A stretch of DNA of 64,000 nt from positions 1 to 64,000 of the forward strand of contig JAADHN010000145.1 of the NCBI GenBank assembly GCA_013151865.1, written 5' to 3'. A program made the translations under genes and the position numbers. Source of the stretch: Kiritimatiellota bacterium. GTDB taxonomy: Bacteria; Verrucomicrobiota; Lentisphaeria; Oligosphaerales; JAADHN01. The notes beneath the pieces are model-generated. The model was not told the DNA's origin. It made no database searches and saw only the letters and a list, made by a program, of their open reading frames with translations. This document shows, piece after piece, positions 31,204 through 42,608 of this stretch; positions within the stretch are counted from its first letter, which is position 1, and each line of letters opens with the position of its first letter.

Positions 31204-32762
31204 GGAACGACTCCGTGAGCACGCAACCCGCCAGCCCGGGCGGCCCCTACGCCGTCATCGACGTCGGTGCGCACTCGGTGCGTCTGCAGGTTTCTCAATT
31301 GAGGCCAGACGGGAGCATCGAGTTGCTCGACAGTGCCGAGCGCCCGGTTCCGCTGGGCGAGGACGTGTTCCGGCGGGGCGCGATTTCGATCCGGAACATG
31401 CGCCTTGTGAGCGGGATCCTCCGTGATTTCTCGCGGCTCATGACCGAAACACGGGTGCAACGAGTTCGGGCGTTCGCCACCAGCGCGGTCCGGGAAGCGG
31501 AGAATCGGGACTTCTTTTTGGATAACGTGGCCCATGAAAGTCACATCCGGCTCGAAGTGCTTTCGGCCGCCGAGGAAATCCGGCTCGTGTTCCTGGCGAT
31601 CGAGGAGGCCCTGGGAGGGCGGTTCGATTTCAAACAGAGGAACGCCGTCATTTGCCTGGTCGGTACGGGCGCGACACAGTTGTGTTTCACGGAAAACGGA
31701 TTGCTCACCCACGCGGAAACGGCGCGGCTGGGGACCATCCGCGTGGTCGAGCAATTGGCCGAACCGGTGAGCCCGGCTCGACTGCGCCAATTCATCGACC
31801 CGTTCATCGGCGCGGTGGTCAGCGGCGTCGCCCGCATTTCGGATCCCGGCCGGCCTCGGCTTTTCCTGGCCCTGGGCTCGGCGGTTCGGGCCCTGGTGTC
31901 CCTGAACCACATTCCGGAGGATGCGAATGCGGCGGTCCTGTCCCGCAGACGGTTCCGGCAAACGTTCGAAACCGTCGCGGGTGTGCCCCCGGCCCAGTTG
32001 GCCGTCCGCTTCCATTTGAGCGACACGATCGCCCAAAGTCTCGAACCGTGCTGCAACATGCTGGACCATGTGTTCGACATCACCGAAACCGACCGCATGA
32101 TCATTCCCCTGATCAGCACACGGGACGCGGTGGTCCGCGATCTTGTCCGGATCGAACAGGGCGCCCCCGACGCGTTCGAACCCCATATTCGCTCCGCAAC
32201 ACGACATCTGGCCCAAAAGTTCAGCGCTGATATGGCCCATGCCGAGACGGTGGCCGCGTTCGCGCTCCGTCTCTTCGACGTGCTCGGGTCCCTCCACGGT
32301 CTTTCCGCCCGGGACCGTCTCCTGCTCGAAGTTGCCGCCATTCTCCACGACGTGGGGCTGTTCATCAGCAACCGGACACATCACAAGCATTCCTTCTACC
32401 TCGTGCGTTCGAGCGAATTGCCGGGCATCAGCCCGGAGGAACAGGAACTGGTCGCCGTGGTCGTGCGGTATCACCGGCGCGCCATGCCCGCCGCGCGCCA
32501 TCCCGAGTACATGGCGTTCCCGCTGCAGGATCGGCTGCGCATCGCCCGTCTGGCCGCCATTCTCAGGGTGGCCGACGCCCTGGATCGACGGCACCAGCAA
32601 CGTTTCCCCCGAATCGAAGTGGAACTGCACGGGGAAGACGAACTGATCCTGGCGGTCCACGGTTCGCTCGATCTCACGCTGGAGAATTGGGGCCTGCGCC
32701 GAAAGGCCGACCTGTTCGAACAAGTTTTCGGTAGAAGAGTCAACCTGGTGACCAAACGGTGA
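31200..32762 (+). CDS. ppx: Exopolyphosphatase / Ppx-GppA phosphatase with C-terminal HD-like domain
   Basis: 'YAVIDVGAHSVRLQVSQL', 'RVRAFATSAVREAENRDFFL', 'EVLSAAEEIRLVFLAI', 'LLEVAAILHDVGLFISNRTHHKHSFYLV'. GTG at 31200 overlaps the ROK stop (GTGA); GTG 31215 is an alternative start. Confidence 0.88.
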   Translation: MRNDSVSTQPASPGGPYAVIDVGAHSVRLQVSQLRPDGSIELLDSAERPVPLGEDVFRRGAISIRNMRLVSGILRDFSRLMTETRVQRVRAFATSAVREAENRDFFLDNVAHESHIRLEVLSAAEEIRLVFLAIEEALGGRFDFKQRNAVICLVGTGATQLCFTENGLLTHAETARLGTIRVVEQLAEPVSPARLRQFIDPFIGAVVSGVARISDPGRPRLFLALGSAVRALVSLNHIPEDANAAVLSRRRFRQTFETVAGVPPAQLAVRFHLSDTIAQSLEPCCNMLDHVFDITETDRMIIPLISTRDAVVRDLVRIEQGAPDAFEPHIRSATRHLAQKFSADMAHAETVAAFALRLFDVLGSLHGLSARDRLLLEVAAILHDVGLFISNRTHHKHSFYLVRSSELPGISPEEQELVAVVVRYHRRAMPAARHPEYMAFPLQDRLRIARLAAILRVADALDRRHQQRFPRIEVELHGEDELILAVHGSLDLTLENWGLRRKADLFEQVFGRRVNLVTKR

Positions 32763-34879
32763 AGCCACTCTCGCCCGAACATTTCATCAATCGCGAACTC
32801 AGTTGGCTGGACTTCAACAACCGGGTCCTCCAAGAGGCGGCGGACCCGGCCAACCCGCTGCTGGAACGCCTGAAATTCATCGCCATCACCGCCGCCAATC
32901 TCGATGAATTCTTCATGGTGCGCGTGGCCGGATTGCGGCAGCAGCTCGAGTCGGACAGCACGGGGACCGACCCGGCAGGCCTCTCGGTGCGGCAGCAACT
33001 CCGCCGGGTCCGGCGCCGGGTGATCAGTCTGGTGTCGCGACAGTACAAAGTCCTGCACGGCAGTCTGCTGCCCGGGCTTCGGGCCGAAGGGATTTCCCTG
33101 GTGCGTCCCCGGGACCTGGCCCCGAGGGACAGACAGCAGCTCGGGGCTTATTTCGAGCATGAAATCCTGCCGGTACTCACGCCGGTCGCCGTCGGCCCGA
33201 GCCATCCCTTTCCCATGGTCAACAACGGCGCCATCGAGATCGCCGTCCGTCTTCGAGACCCGGGGTCGCCCGGGGCGCGCTACGCTTTAGTCGAGGCCCC
33301 CGGCGTGCTCGACCGTTTCGTCCAAGTCCCCGCCGCCGCGGGGGAAGGGACCGCCTATGCCCTGATCGAGGAAATCATCCTGGACAATCTCGAAAAGCTT
33401 TTTATCGACAAAGAAATAACGGACTCCCTGCTGTTCCGGGTCACGCGCGACATGGATTTCGCCGTGGACGATGAAGATGCCGCAGACTTGCTTCAACACC
33501 TTGAGACCGCATTGCGACGCCGCAAGCGCCGGGCCCCCGTACGTCTCGAACTCCTGGAGCGAAGCAGCAGTCGGCTCGGCAACTGGCTGGCGTCGCAGCT
33601 TGGCTTGGAGCCCGATGCGGTCCACCGGGTGGCGGGGCCTTTGGACCTCTCTCGATTCAACACACTGGCGTTCGGGCTCGACCGAGACGACCTGCGCGAA
33701 CCGCCGTGGCCGCCCCTCGATGCGCCGCAGTTCCCCGTCGACCTGCCCATGTTCGAGGCGCTCCGACATGAAGGCGTCATCCCGCTTTTCCACCCTTTCC
33801 AATCGTTCGATCCCGTGGTGCGCCTCTTGCGAGAGGCCGCAGAAGATCCGGACGTGCTGGCCATCAAGCAGACGCTCTATCGGGTCAGCGGGGACTCTCC
33901 CGTGGTCCGGGCCCTGCAACGCGCCGCGGAACAGGGCAAACAGGTAACGGTGATCGTGGAAGTCAAGGCCCGCTTCGACGAAGCCCGCAACATCGCCTGG
34001 GCCCGCTCCCTCGAGGAATCCGGGGTCCACGTGATCTACGGGATCGCCGGCTACAAGGTCCACTGCAAGATGTTGCTCATCGTTCGGCGCGAACAGGGCC
34101 GAATCGTCCGGTACCTGCACCTGGCCACCGGCAACTACAACGACCGCACCGCCCGGCTCTACACGGACATCGGGATGTTTGTCACGGACCCGGACCTCTG
34201 CATGGACGCCGCGTCGCTTTTCAACGTGATGACCGGATACTCCGCGCCGCCTCCCTGGCGCAAGCTTCACGTGGCCCCTTTCGACCTGCGCGAGCATTTT
34301 TGCGCGCTCATCGAGCGAGAGGCCCGTCTCACCAATCCCCGGCAACCGGGACGCATCACGGCCAAGATGAATTCGCTCGTGGATCCGGGGATCATTCGGA
34401 AACTGTACGAAGCGGCGGAGAACGGCGTGCAAATCGACCTGATCGTGCGCGGCGCCTGCTGTCTCCGACCCGATATTCGACCCGGCCGAATCCGAGTTGT
34501 CAGTATCGTGGACCGTTTCCTCGAGCACAGTCGCATCTATCGGTTCGAGAACGGCGGCAGTCCCGAATACTTTCTCTCGAGTGCGGACTGGATGCCGCGA
34601 AACTTGGATCGCCGTTTCGAAGTCCTTTTCCCAGTGACCGCTCCAGAGGTATGCCGACTGCTGGACCGAATCCTGCTTTTCCAACTGGAGGACCGCTTCA
34701 AGGGGCGATTCCTGGGCCGGAATGGGCGCTACGTCCGCCCGCGTCGTCGGCCCGAAGCCACGCGCAGCCAGCGCCGGACCTACGAATTGTTTCGGGCCGA
34801 ACTCGAACAACTGGGACGCAGGACGCGAAGCGACGGGGTGGTTCGCGCTCTGCGCCGACCGGCAAAGCCCGGGCACTGA
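32759..34879 (+). CDS. ppk: Polyphosphate kinase 1
   Basis: 'FINRELSWLDFNNRVLQEAADPANPLLERLKFIAITAANLDEFFMVRVAGL', 'IKQTLYRVSGDSPVVRALQRAAEQGKQVTVIVEVKARFDEARNIAWARSLEESGVHVIYGIAGYKVHCKMLLIVRRE'. Start GTG overlaps the ppx stop. Confidence 0.97.
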   Translation: MKPLSPEHFINRELSWLDFNNRVLQEAADPANPLLERLKFIAITAANLDEFFMVRVAGLRQQLESDSTGTDPAGLSVRQQLRRVRRRVISLVSRQYKVLHGSLLPGLRAEGISLVRPRDLAPRDRQQLGAYFEHEILPVLTPVAVGPSHPFPMVNNGAIEIAVRLRDPGSPGARYALVEAPGVLDRFVQVPAAAGEGTAYALIEEIILDNLEKLFIDKEITDSLLFRVTRDMDFAVDDEDAADLLQHLETALRRRKRRAPVRLELLERSSSRLGNWLASQLGLEPDAVHRVAGPLDLSRFNTLAFGLDRDDLREPPWPPLDAPQFPVDLPMFEALRHEGVIPLFHPFQSFDPVVRLLREAAEDPDVLAIKQTLYRVSGDSPVVRALQRAAEQGKQVTVIVEVKARFDEARNIAWARSLEESGVHVIYGIAGYKVHCKMLLIVRREQGRIVRYLHLATGNYNDRTARLYTDIGMFVTDPDLCMDAASLFNVMTGYSAPPPWRKLHVAPFDLREHFCALIEREARLTNPRQPGRITAKMNSLVDPGIIRKLYEAAENGVQIDLIVRGACCLRPDIRPGRIRVVSIVDRFLEHSRIYRFENGGSPEYFLSSADWMPRNLDRRFEVLFPVTAPEVCRLLDRILLFQLEDRFKGRFLGRNGRYVRPRRRPEATRSQRRTYELFRAELEQLGRRTRSDGVVRALRRPAKPGH

Positions 34880-35020
34880 GCCGAACACGCGAAACTCGGG
34901 GGCCGACTTGCACAATCCCCGCTCGCGCATAAATTACAGGTCGTCTCGGGGGCGTCTGGAACCACCGGCTTGCCCAAACGATTCCAAGACGTACCGCGAG
35001 CGTATCTCACCGATTTCGGT

Positions 35021-35097
35021 GCGCCCGTAGCTCAGCTGGATAGAGCGTCTGCCTCCGGAGCAGAAGGCCGCGTGTTCGAATCACGCCGGGCGTACCA
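35021..35097 (+). tRNA. tRNA-Arg(CCG)
   Basis: GCGCCCGTAGCTCAGCTGGATAGAGCGTCTGCCTCCGGAGCAGAAGGCCGCGTGTTCGAATCACGCCGGGCGTACCA: 7-bp acceptor (one G-U), D-loop AGCTGGATAG, loop CTCCGGA with CCG anticodon, TTCGAAT T-loop, encoded CCA. Confidence 0.95.
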
Positions 35098-35230
35098 TTC
35101 TTTATTCCATGGGGCGTCCCAGATCTTTTCGAGGCGATCCCCCCGAGTCCAGGGGGATGGGGTCGGCCGCGCTTGCGTTGAAACCATCCAGGGGCCATCC
35201 CCGGGATGTCCGAACCTTCGCCGCCCGGAA

Positions 35231-38200
35231 TCACTCTCCAGCCTGTTCGAGCCGCGCCGCCCATGGTCCCTCGAGCAAGTGCATCGCGCGCGCCAGGCGA
35301 CCGGCCGTCAGCGCCCGTTCCACGAGCGCTATTCGGCTGCGAGCCCGGACCGAGGCAGACTCGGGTCGGGCCGCAAGCGTCCGCCGCAGGCGGGGCGCCA
35401 GTTGTGCGGTCACGGCTTCGGTTCCCTGGGTCCGCCCCCCGGAGAGCCGGAGTGTGCCGGGCCGCCCCCATAAAGCGACCAACTGATACGGGGCCAATCT
35501 CAGGTCGACTCGGCCGTTCACCGGCCGCAGCTCGCGCCGGCCGGCCAGGTCCGTAGCCGGTCCGCCGCCGATGACGGACAGCGAAACCCTCAGCGGATAC
35601 GGCAACCGATTCTGGATGGAACACCAGTCGCCGTCGGCCCGACTGCACGTACGGACACGGACCGGATCGGCGAGACCGGGAACGTCCGCAAACGGGGCGG
35701 CCGGCAGTTGTCGGAAGGCGGTCGCCCATCGGCCCAGCGCCGCTTCCATGCCGGCGGTCCCCACGACAAACCCGCCCTTGGTCAATACGGTCACATCCGC
35801 CTCCCCCATTGCTTCCGCATAGTTCTCCAGGGCGTACGGCTCGGCCGGGACCGGCGTCGAGACGCGCCAACCCAATTCGCGCTGTCCCCATTTTTTCAGA
35901 CCTTCAAGGGGGGAGAGACGGCCGATGGGGTCCTCCCAATACTTGTCGTGAAGATTGACCCCGAACGGACGGCCAAGCTCGGCGAACGGCCGGTACGCAT
36001 TCGAGACAAAGTTCTCGGTTCGGAACACGCGCATCTCCGGCCGAAACGGGCCGCGGCGCGAGCGATGCCATCGGTACAGACCGGGAGAGAAGGTATTCAA
36101 GAACTGGATATTGGGTATGCGCGCGAGTAGACGTACGTCCGCGCCGAACTCCCGGGCCGCTCCGACGAAATCCGTCTGGTCCGCGGGCCTGTCCGCGTTG
36201 GTTTCATCCAGCACAGTGTAGAGATTGACGGCGAGTGTCAGGTCCGGGCGCCGTTCCCGCAGGATGCCGGCATACTCGGCCCACTGACCGGCAAGCCGGC
36301 CGCAGCGCCAGTCCAGCCACTGCTCCCAGTATTTCGACCGCAACGTGCGATAGGCCCGGTTGGCACGCACCGGCGAGGCATAATCGATGCCCAGGCGAAG
36401 CCCGGTGTCTTTCTCGAACCCGTGAAGGTTTTCGTCATTGTATCCGGTATCCGTGCTCCCGAACCACAGCAGCGAGTGCCGGGGCAGATGCAGGCAAATG
36501 CCGCCAAACGCCGGACTGTCGCCGTAGCGGTCGGCGATCTCCCGAACCAGGGCGCCTACGGCGGTGTGCACCTCGGGCGCCAATGGATTGAAATCGCCGG
36601 GGGTTCCGTGCCAGCCGGAAATCTTCAAGGAAGTATCCCATTGCACGGTGACCGGGGTGGAGGCGCCGGCCCGGACCCGGGCCGCATCCGTCACGCAATT
36701 CGCCAGGGACGGCAGATCATGGACATTGAAAGTCGTCACCAGGCGAAATCCGTGTTTCTCGAACCGCATCAGCAGGTAGCGGATGAAGTCGCGGGGATGC
36801 GGGCGTGACCCCAGTTGGCCGTCGCCCTGGCTCGGGGAGGGATAGAGCGGGCCGTGGTACCAAACCGCCGGGTAGTACAGGACGTTCAGACCGCAGGCGT
36901 CCATGTAGGCCGTCAATCGGTCCACAACCGCCTTGAACGACGGGAACTCCGGCGCGCCCCCGAAGTTGGCGGGCAGGACCGGATCTTCGTAATAGAGCCC
37001 CACCTGCCGCTCGGGCGCTCCCCGAAACTTTGCGGCAGGCACATCGAGCGCCGCCGGCGGACCGCTCATTTCATAGAGCCGCACGCGACCGGCGGCGGCC
37101 GGTCGGCCGGTTTCCGCGGTCATAAACACGAGCGCGTCGTCGGCACGGCGAGGCCAAAACCAGACCGTCCGGATCTGCATCCGGCCCGAGTTCGGGTACT
37201 CGTCTCCGGCCAGGATGCCGCCGGCCACATCGTACCGGCAGCCGTTGACGATGATGTCCATGGTCCGAGGACGGTCGTCGGGCCACGTCCATTCAAGCCG
37301 GTGCCATTGCCCGGGCTTCTCGACCCGCAGGCGCACAGCAAACCGAGAGCCCTTCTTCTCGCCGGCTTCGCGGAAGACCCCCGCGCCGCTGCGGACCACC
37401 CTGCTCGTGCCGTCGTCGCAAAACACGGACTCGGGCAATTTCCGGGTCAGGTCCGTTTCCTGTACCAGGCGGCTCGCCGGTTTCGAAGCGCGGGGCGGCT
37501 CAGAAAAGCAGATGCGCAGAAATGCCGCGCTCCCCGGCAGCACACTCGCCCCCGGCGGCACGGCCTCGAGGCGGTAGTCACCCGGGACCAACCCCTCGGC
37601 CTCCACGGTCAGACGCCGAAGCTGCCGCGGTGCGAACTCCGCACTCTTCAGCGTCCATCGACGGGAGGGCTGGGCGGCGTCGCCGGCAAACAGCCGAACC
37701 GTTAGCGGACCGGGGACCGAGACGTCCTGCAGATTACGCACTTCAAAATCGATGCGCACTCGGGCCTGCTGCGCCAGGTAAGGCCGCGGGACCCGGAGCG
37801 TCAACGGAACGCGCGAGGCGTAGAGGCGCCGTACTTGTTCGGCGGTCAGCATTCGGTCGTAGGTGGTGACTTCGTCGAATGCCGCCATGGCGGGATCGTG
37901 TCCCCCGCGGCTGCCGATCCAGAAGAATCGTTTCGGTCGCGGCGTCCAGGGCGGGTGCAGAAAGGCCTTGCCTCTGTCGCTCCCGCCGCGAAACGGGCGA
38001 CCGTCGATATACTGGGCGGAAACGCCGGTCGCGGCGTCCCATGTCTGGACCACGAAGTGCCAAGTCCCCGCGCGCCAACCGCTGATGTCCGCGTACACGT
38101 AAGAGTCCCGCGGATCTCGCAGGTCGAACCGAAGACGCGACTTGGAGGCATGGTACCAGATCCATCGGCAATCGTCTCCGGGTTGGTCCGGCGGGGCTTC

Positions 38201-39230
38201 CCGGAAGAAGACATGGGTGGCCTTCGCGGTCCGCACGGACCAATCCGGACGGACCCAAAAGGCCAGGGCGCCGCGCCGGTGCGGGACGTTGCCGCCGCCC
38301 GGGTATTCGAGCACGGCCCCGGCCCCGCAGTAAACGGCCTGACCGAACGGAGACGGAACGAATCGGACATTGGCGCTCCGCCGCGGCAGAATGCCTGCTT
38401 TTCCGCCAGGACCGTCCGCGGCCAACGAGCCGTCGAAGGCCGCACGGAACACGACTTGCGGCGGCCCGGTCGGGGGCGCCGGCGCGGCGGGCGGCGGCGC
38501 GGCACGCTCCGAAGCAATGGGCGCGAAATTCTCCCTTTGCCAGTGCCGTGACTTCATCGGCCGTCAGGGCGCGGTCGAGAATGACGAGATCCCGATAGTC
38601 CCCCAACCCCGGCTCCAGTCCGGCTTCGCCCCCGCCGAGCCGAAGAATGTCCCCCGGCGGCTTCGGCTCGTAGGTGTAGTCGCGCTTGCCGGCCGGTCGG
38701 CCGTCCACGAACAGGCGTATCCCCTCGCTCGAGTCCCACGTGGCCGTCAGGTGATGCCATTTGCCCGGAGGAATTCGCTCGAGCGGGACCGTAATGTAGC
38801 GGTCTTCCCGGGAACGCATGTCGAATCGGAGGTAACTCTTGTCCCAACGGACGATCCACAGACGCAAGGCATTGTCGCCCTTGACGCTGAAGTTCCGGCT
38901 GTCGGCGAAGAGCAGACGCTGAGCGTGGTCGTCGGCCGGCCAACCCGGCCTGAACCGGAAGGCCAGAGTCCCATGGGCTTTGTTCAGGTTCCCGGCAGCC
39001 AACCAGGCGAGGACATTGTCGCTCCCCTTGACACGCCAGAACCCGCCCACTTTGCTGTCGACACGGCACAGCGCCTCCCCGCAGCCGGCGCTCTGCTCGG
39101 CATCCGGCCCCCGCGTCAACGATGCTGCCAACCGCAATCGCACAACGGGCTGCGCCGCGGACGCCGCCAGGGCGCAACCGACAACGACTGTGGGAATTGC
39201 ACGTTTGAAGACCGAAAGGAACTCTTGCAT
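35231..39230 (-). pseudogene. Secreted protein with two LamG/concanavalin-like domains and a glycosidase-like C-terminal region; reading frame interrupted
   Basis: 5' part in ORF 37743..39230 (MQEFLSVFKRAIPTVVVGCALAASAAQ...LDRALTADEVTALAKGEF), continuing after a one-base frame change at about 38515-38530 in ORF 35231..38557 (APIASERAAPPP...LamG...). The same LamG phrasing (AFWVRPDWS, WHFVVQTWD, DGRP) occurs on both sides. Confidence 0.7.
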
Positions 39231-39542
39231 GGGACCGCTCCGGTTGCGGATCGTCTGGGATTTGTCCGGACAACTCCGTGGAGGCGGGGCGTTCGCTCAC
39301 ACGCCGGATGAATCCGAGTCCGATAGGTTTTCGGAGCGCCGCGCGAACGCACACCCGACGCAGATCCGCCTCCTGCGCCCTGGCCCCGGATGTTGTCGAT
39401 TTCAAGCCCTGTTTGCGTGGCGACGAATCAGCCTCGCGGTGCACGACGCCGCAACATTTCACCCGGACACGGCCGGCCGGGGCCGGTTTCTCGCAACCGG
39501 GTTTCCCCGCCCCGACGCCCGACGTCGAGGTCCCTGTCCCAT

Positions 39543-41003
39543 TCACGGTCCGGGCTTACCGGTGGCCAGGATGGTGCCGGCGGGCGGCAGGTCCCGAGCG
39601 TGCTCCGGCAGCGGGTCGCCGACGTCCTGCAACCAATGCATCAGCCGATCGCGCATGTCGCCCACAATCCTTGCGAACTCCGCGCGGTTTGCGAGGTTCG
39701 TCATCTCGTGTGGGTCGGCCTCGAGATCGTAAAGTTCGTCAACGGCCTGTGGGTTCCAGACGTATTTCCAGCGCTCGTCACGCACGGCCCGGACCGCGAA
39801 ACTCATGCCGTTGTAGAGGTCGTAAACGCCGTAGGCAGCCTGCGGCCAGTCCGGGGGATACTCCGACATGCCGACCAGCGGAAGCAGATCGTGCCCGTCC
39901 CGTTCCGCACCGGCGCCGCCGACAGCACCGGTCAGCTTGAACAACGTCTCGCCCACGTCGAGAATCGATACGAAGGCGTCTTGAACCGCGGACTTGGCAC
40001 CGGGGCGGCGGATGATCAGCGGAATGCGCCACACCTCGTCGTAGAAGTACGGCCCCTTGTCGAACCGGTTGTGTGCGCCTGCCATATCGCCGTGGTCAGC
40101 GGCAAACACGACTGTCGTGTCGTGGGCGAGCCCAAGGCGCTCCAGGGCATCGAGCACGCGCCCGATCATTTTGTCGACCATCATGATATGGGCGTGGGTG
40201 TAGGCGATCACGGTCCGCCACTCGTCGCGGTCGAGCCCCGACGTGTCCATGCACGGCCACCATGGCCGGTTGTGGAACCAAGGCTTCCCGGCGAATGTAT
40301 CCTCCAAGCTCTCCGGCAGTCGCACGGACAAATGGTCCGCGATCTCCGCATATTCTCGGGGCAAATGATGGGGGAAGTGCGGAGGATTGGAGGACACGGT
40401 CAGAAAGAAGGGGTTGGCCCGCTCGCCGGCCGCCCACTCTTCGAGGAACCGGACCCCGTTGCGCATGACACCGGCGGGGGCGGCCTCCTCCTCGGCCTGC
40501 CGCGTTTCGCCCCAGAACGGCCCGCAGCCCCGGACAAGCAGGGCTGCGGCCCGTTCGTATTCGGCCTTGCACCGCCTGTAGGTGTAGGTGCTCGTCTCGG
40601 GGTCGTAAGGCGTGCGTCCGGTCTCGACGCTCGGGTCGAACCGATGTGCGCCCCGTGCCTCGGGATTGACCGGGCCGAGGTGCCACTTGCCGAAGTAACC
40701 GACATGAAACCCCCGGCCGGCGGCATGATCGATCCACGTGGCATGGTCGAGCGCCAGCGAGTCCTGCCGAGAGTAACCGGTGGCGTAGTTGTCGAACACG
40801 CCGGTCCGAGGCGGCCAACGCGCGGTCAGCAACGCACCGCGCGCCGGAGTGCACAACGGGCACGAGGTGAATGCATTGGTAAACACCGTGCCCTGGGCCG
40901 CGAGCCGGTCCAGGTTCGGTGTTGCGAAATCCGCCCCCCGATGGCCGAATGCCTCGGCCGGCCACTGGTCGACCAGGATGAAAAGGATGTTGTCCTGAAC
41001 CAT
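39543..41003 (-). CDS. Sulfatase (formylglycine-dependent)
   Basis: 'NILFILVDQWPAEAFGHRGADFATPNLDRLAAQGTVFTNAFTSCPLCTPARGALLTA' (CxPxR signature CTPAR); 'GYFGKWHLGP'; 'VFAADHGDMAGAH'. Confidence 0.93.
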   Translation of the reverse strand: MVQDNILFILVDQWPAEAFGHRGADFATPNLDRLAAQGTVFTNAFTSCPLCTPARGALLTARWPPRTGVFDNYATGYSRQDSLALDHATWIDHAAGRGFHVGYFGKWHLGPVNPEARGAHRFDPSVETGRTPYDPETSTYTYRRCKAEYERAAALLVRGCGPFWGETRQAEEEAAPAGVMRNGVRFLEEWAAGERANPFFLTVSSNPPHFPHHLPREYAEIADHLSVRLPESLEDTFAGKPWFHNRPWWPCMDTSGLDRDEWRTVIAYTHAHIMMVDKMIGRVLDALERLGLAHDTTVVFAADHGDMAGAHNRFDKGPYFYDEVWRIPLIIRRPGAKSAVQDAFVSILDVGETLFKLTGAVGGAGAERDGHDLLPLVGMSEYPPDWPQAAYGVYDLYNGMSFAVRAVRDERWKYVWNPQAVDELYDLEADPHEMTNLANRAEFARIVGDMRDRLMHWLQDVGDPLPEHARDLPPAGTILATGKPGP

Positions 41004-41143
41004 TGGGCAAATCCTGTCCGTTCCTTCCGGCTCACCGGTGTGGCCGGTCTACCGCACGCGTTCTGAGGAAACCGGCCCCCCTGCCGGCGCCTCTCCCGGG
41101 CCTGGGGCGGGCGAAGGCGGGTCTCCACAGGCCCACGAACCTG

Positions 41144-42589
41144 TCAATCCCGGACCGCCCGCCTCGTCGTCACGCGTTTGACGCTGAAGTACTCCTCGAG
41201 GCTGAGATGCGAGCAGTCCTTTCCGATGCCGCTCTGCTTGAGGCCGCCGTGGGGCAGTTCCACGGAATAGAACGGCTCGTTAATGCAGATGGATCCGTAC
41301 TCCAGCAGGTCCGCGCACGCGTGGGCCTTTTCCAAGTCGTTGGTGAAGACGTAGGAGGCAAGACCGCAGTCGCTATCGTTGGCCCATGCGATGATGTCAT
41401 CCCCGTCGTCGAATGGAATCACCGGCAGGATCGGTCCAAAGATCTCGTTTCGGCACAGCTCGAGCGAACGGTCGCAGAGCAGCAGTGTAGGCTCCATGTA
41501 GTGCCCCGTGGGACACACGGTTCGCGGCACGCGCTTGCCGCCGCAGACGATCCGGGCCCCGGCCTGTTCCGCCGCGTGCACTTTCTCCAGCAATTCCTCG
41601 AGGTGTGTCTGGATCATGATGGGGCCCATGCGGGGTCCCGGTCCCGGCCCGGCTCCGAAGTGGTAGGCGCCCATCGTCGCGACGGCCGATTCGACGAACA
41701 CGTCGAAGACGTTGCGGTGCACGAAGCAACGGTTCGGGGATACGCAAACCTGTCCGCTGTTGGCAAGCTTGAGACCGACGATGCGTTCGGCGGCCAGGGC
41801 CGGATCGAAATCGGGATAGACGATCACGGGGGCGTTACCGCCCAGCTCCAGGGAATAACGTTTGATACTGGTGGCCGAAGTCCGGATCAGCCCGCATCCG
41901 GCCTCGGTGGACCCGATCATGGTGATCATGGCCGGAATCTCGCTGGTCAGCAGACCGGAGGCCACCTCGCGGTCTGCCCCGAGCACAATGTTGACCACCC
42001 CTTTGGGAAAGTCGATGTCGTGCAGGATCTCGCCGACCAGGGCCGTGGCCAACGGCGTGGTGCGCGAGGGTTTGATAATGCACGTGCAGCCCGACGCGAG
42101 GACCGGACCGAGCTTGTAACCGGCGTTCAGCAACGGGAAGTTCCAAGCCAAGAACCCCACCACGACACCGACCGGGTGACGGATCAACTGATGAACGTAC
42201 CGGCCGCTCCGGTCCGGCACAACTTCGCCGCGCAGCCGCTGGATTTCCTCAGCGAAAAAGCGCAGGCATTGAGGCAGCATGTCGTAGTCGTACTCGGCGT
42301 TGTCCAGGGGTTTGCCTGTCTCCTGGATGAGCAGGTCGATGATCGCCTCGCGCCGGGCCTCCAGCGCGTCACCGAGGCGGGTCATCCACTCGATGCGCTC
42401 GGCCAGGGGCGTCCGCGACCAGACAGCAAAAGCGGCCTTGGCCTCGGCAAGGGCCCTGTCGATAATGTCCGGTGTGTAAGCGGTGTAGCGGCCGCAGGTC
42501 GCTTCCGTGGCCGGGTTCTCGACGTCGAAAACGATGTCGCTGCCGATCAATTCGCCGCCGACATAGTTGCGAAACAGTTTTTCGGACAT
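41144..42589 (-). CDS. NAD(P)-dependent aldehyde dehydrogenase
   Basis: 'FLAWNFPLLNAGYKLGPVLASGCTCIIKPSRTTPL', 'LELGGNAPVIVYPDFD', catalytic 'NSGQVCVSPNR', 'EIFGPILPVIPF'. Confidence 0.93.
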   Translation of the reverse strand: MSEKLFRNYVGGELIGSDIVFDVENPATEATCGRYTAYTPDIIDRALAEAKAAFAVWSRTPLAERIEWMTRLGDALEARREAIIDLLIQETGKPLDNAEYDYDMLPQCLRFFAEEIQRLRGEVVPDRSGRYVHQLIRHPVGVVVGFLAWNFPLLNAGYKLGPVLASGCTCIIKPSRTTPLATALVGEILHDIDFPKGVVNIVLGADREVASGLLTSEIPAMITMIGSTEAGCGLIRTSATSIKRYSLELGGNAPVIVYPDFDPALAAERIVGLKLANSGQVCVSPNRCFVHRNVFDVFVESAVATMGAYHFGAGPGPGPRMGPIMIQTHLEELLEKVHAAEQAGARIVCGGKRVPRTVCPTGHYMEPTLLLCDRSLELCRNEIFGPILPVIPFDDGDDIIAWANDSDCGLASYVFTNDLEKAHACADLLEYGSICINEPFYSVELPHGGLKQSGIGKDCSHLSLEEYFSVKRVTTRRAVRD

Positions 42590-42608
42590 GGTCTGCGCTC
42601 CTTGCTCG

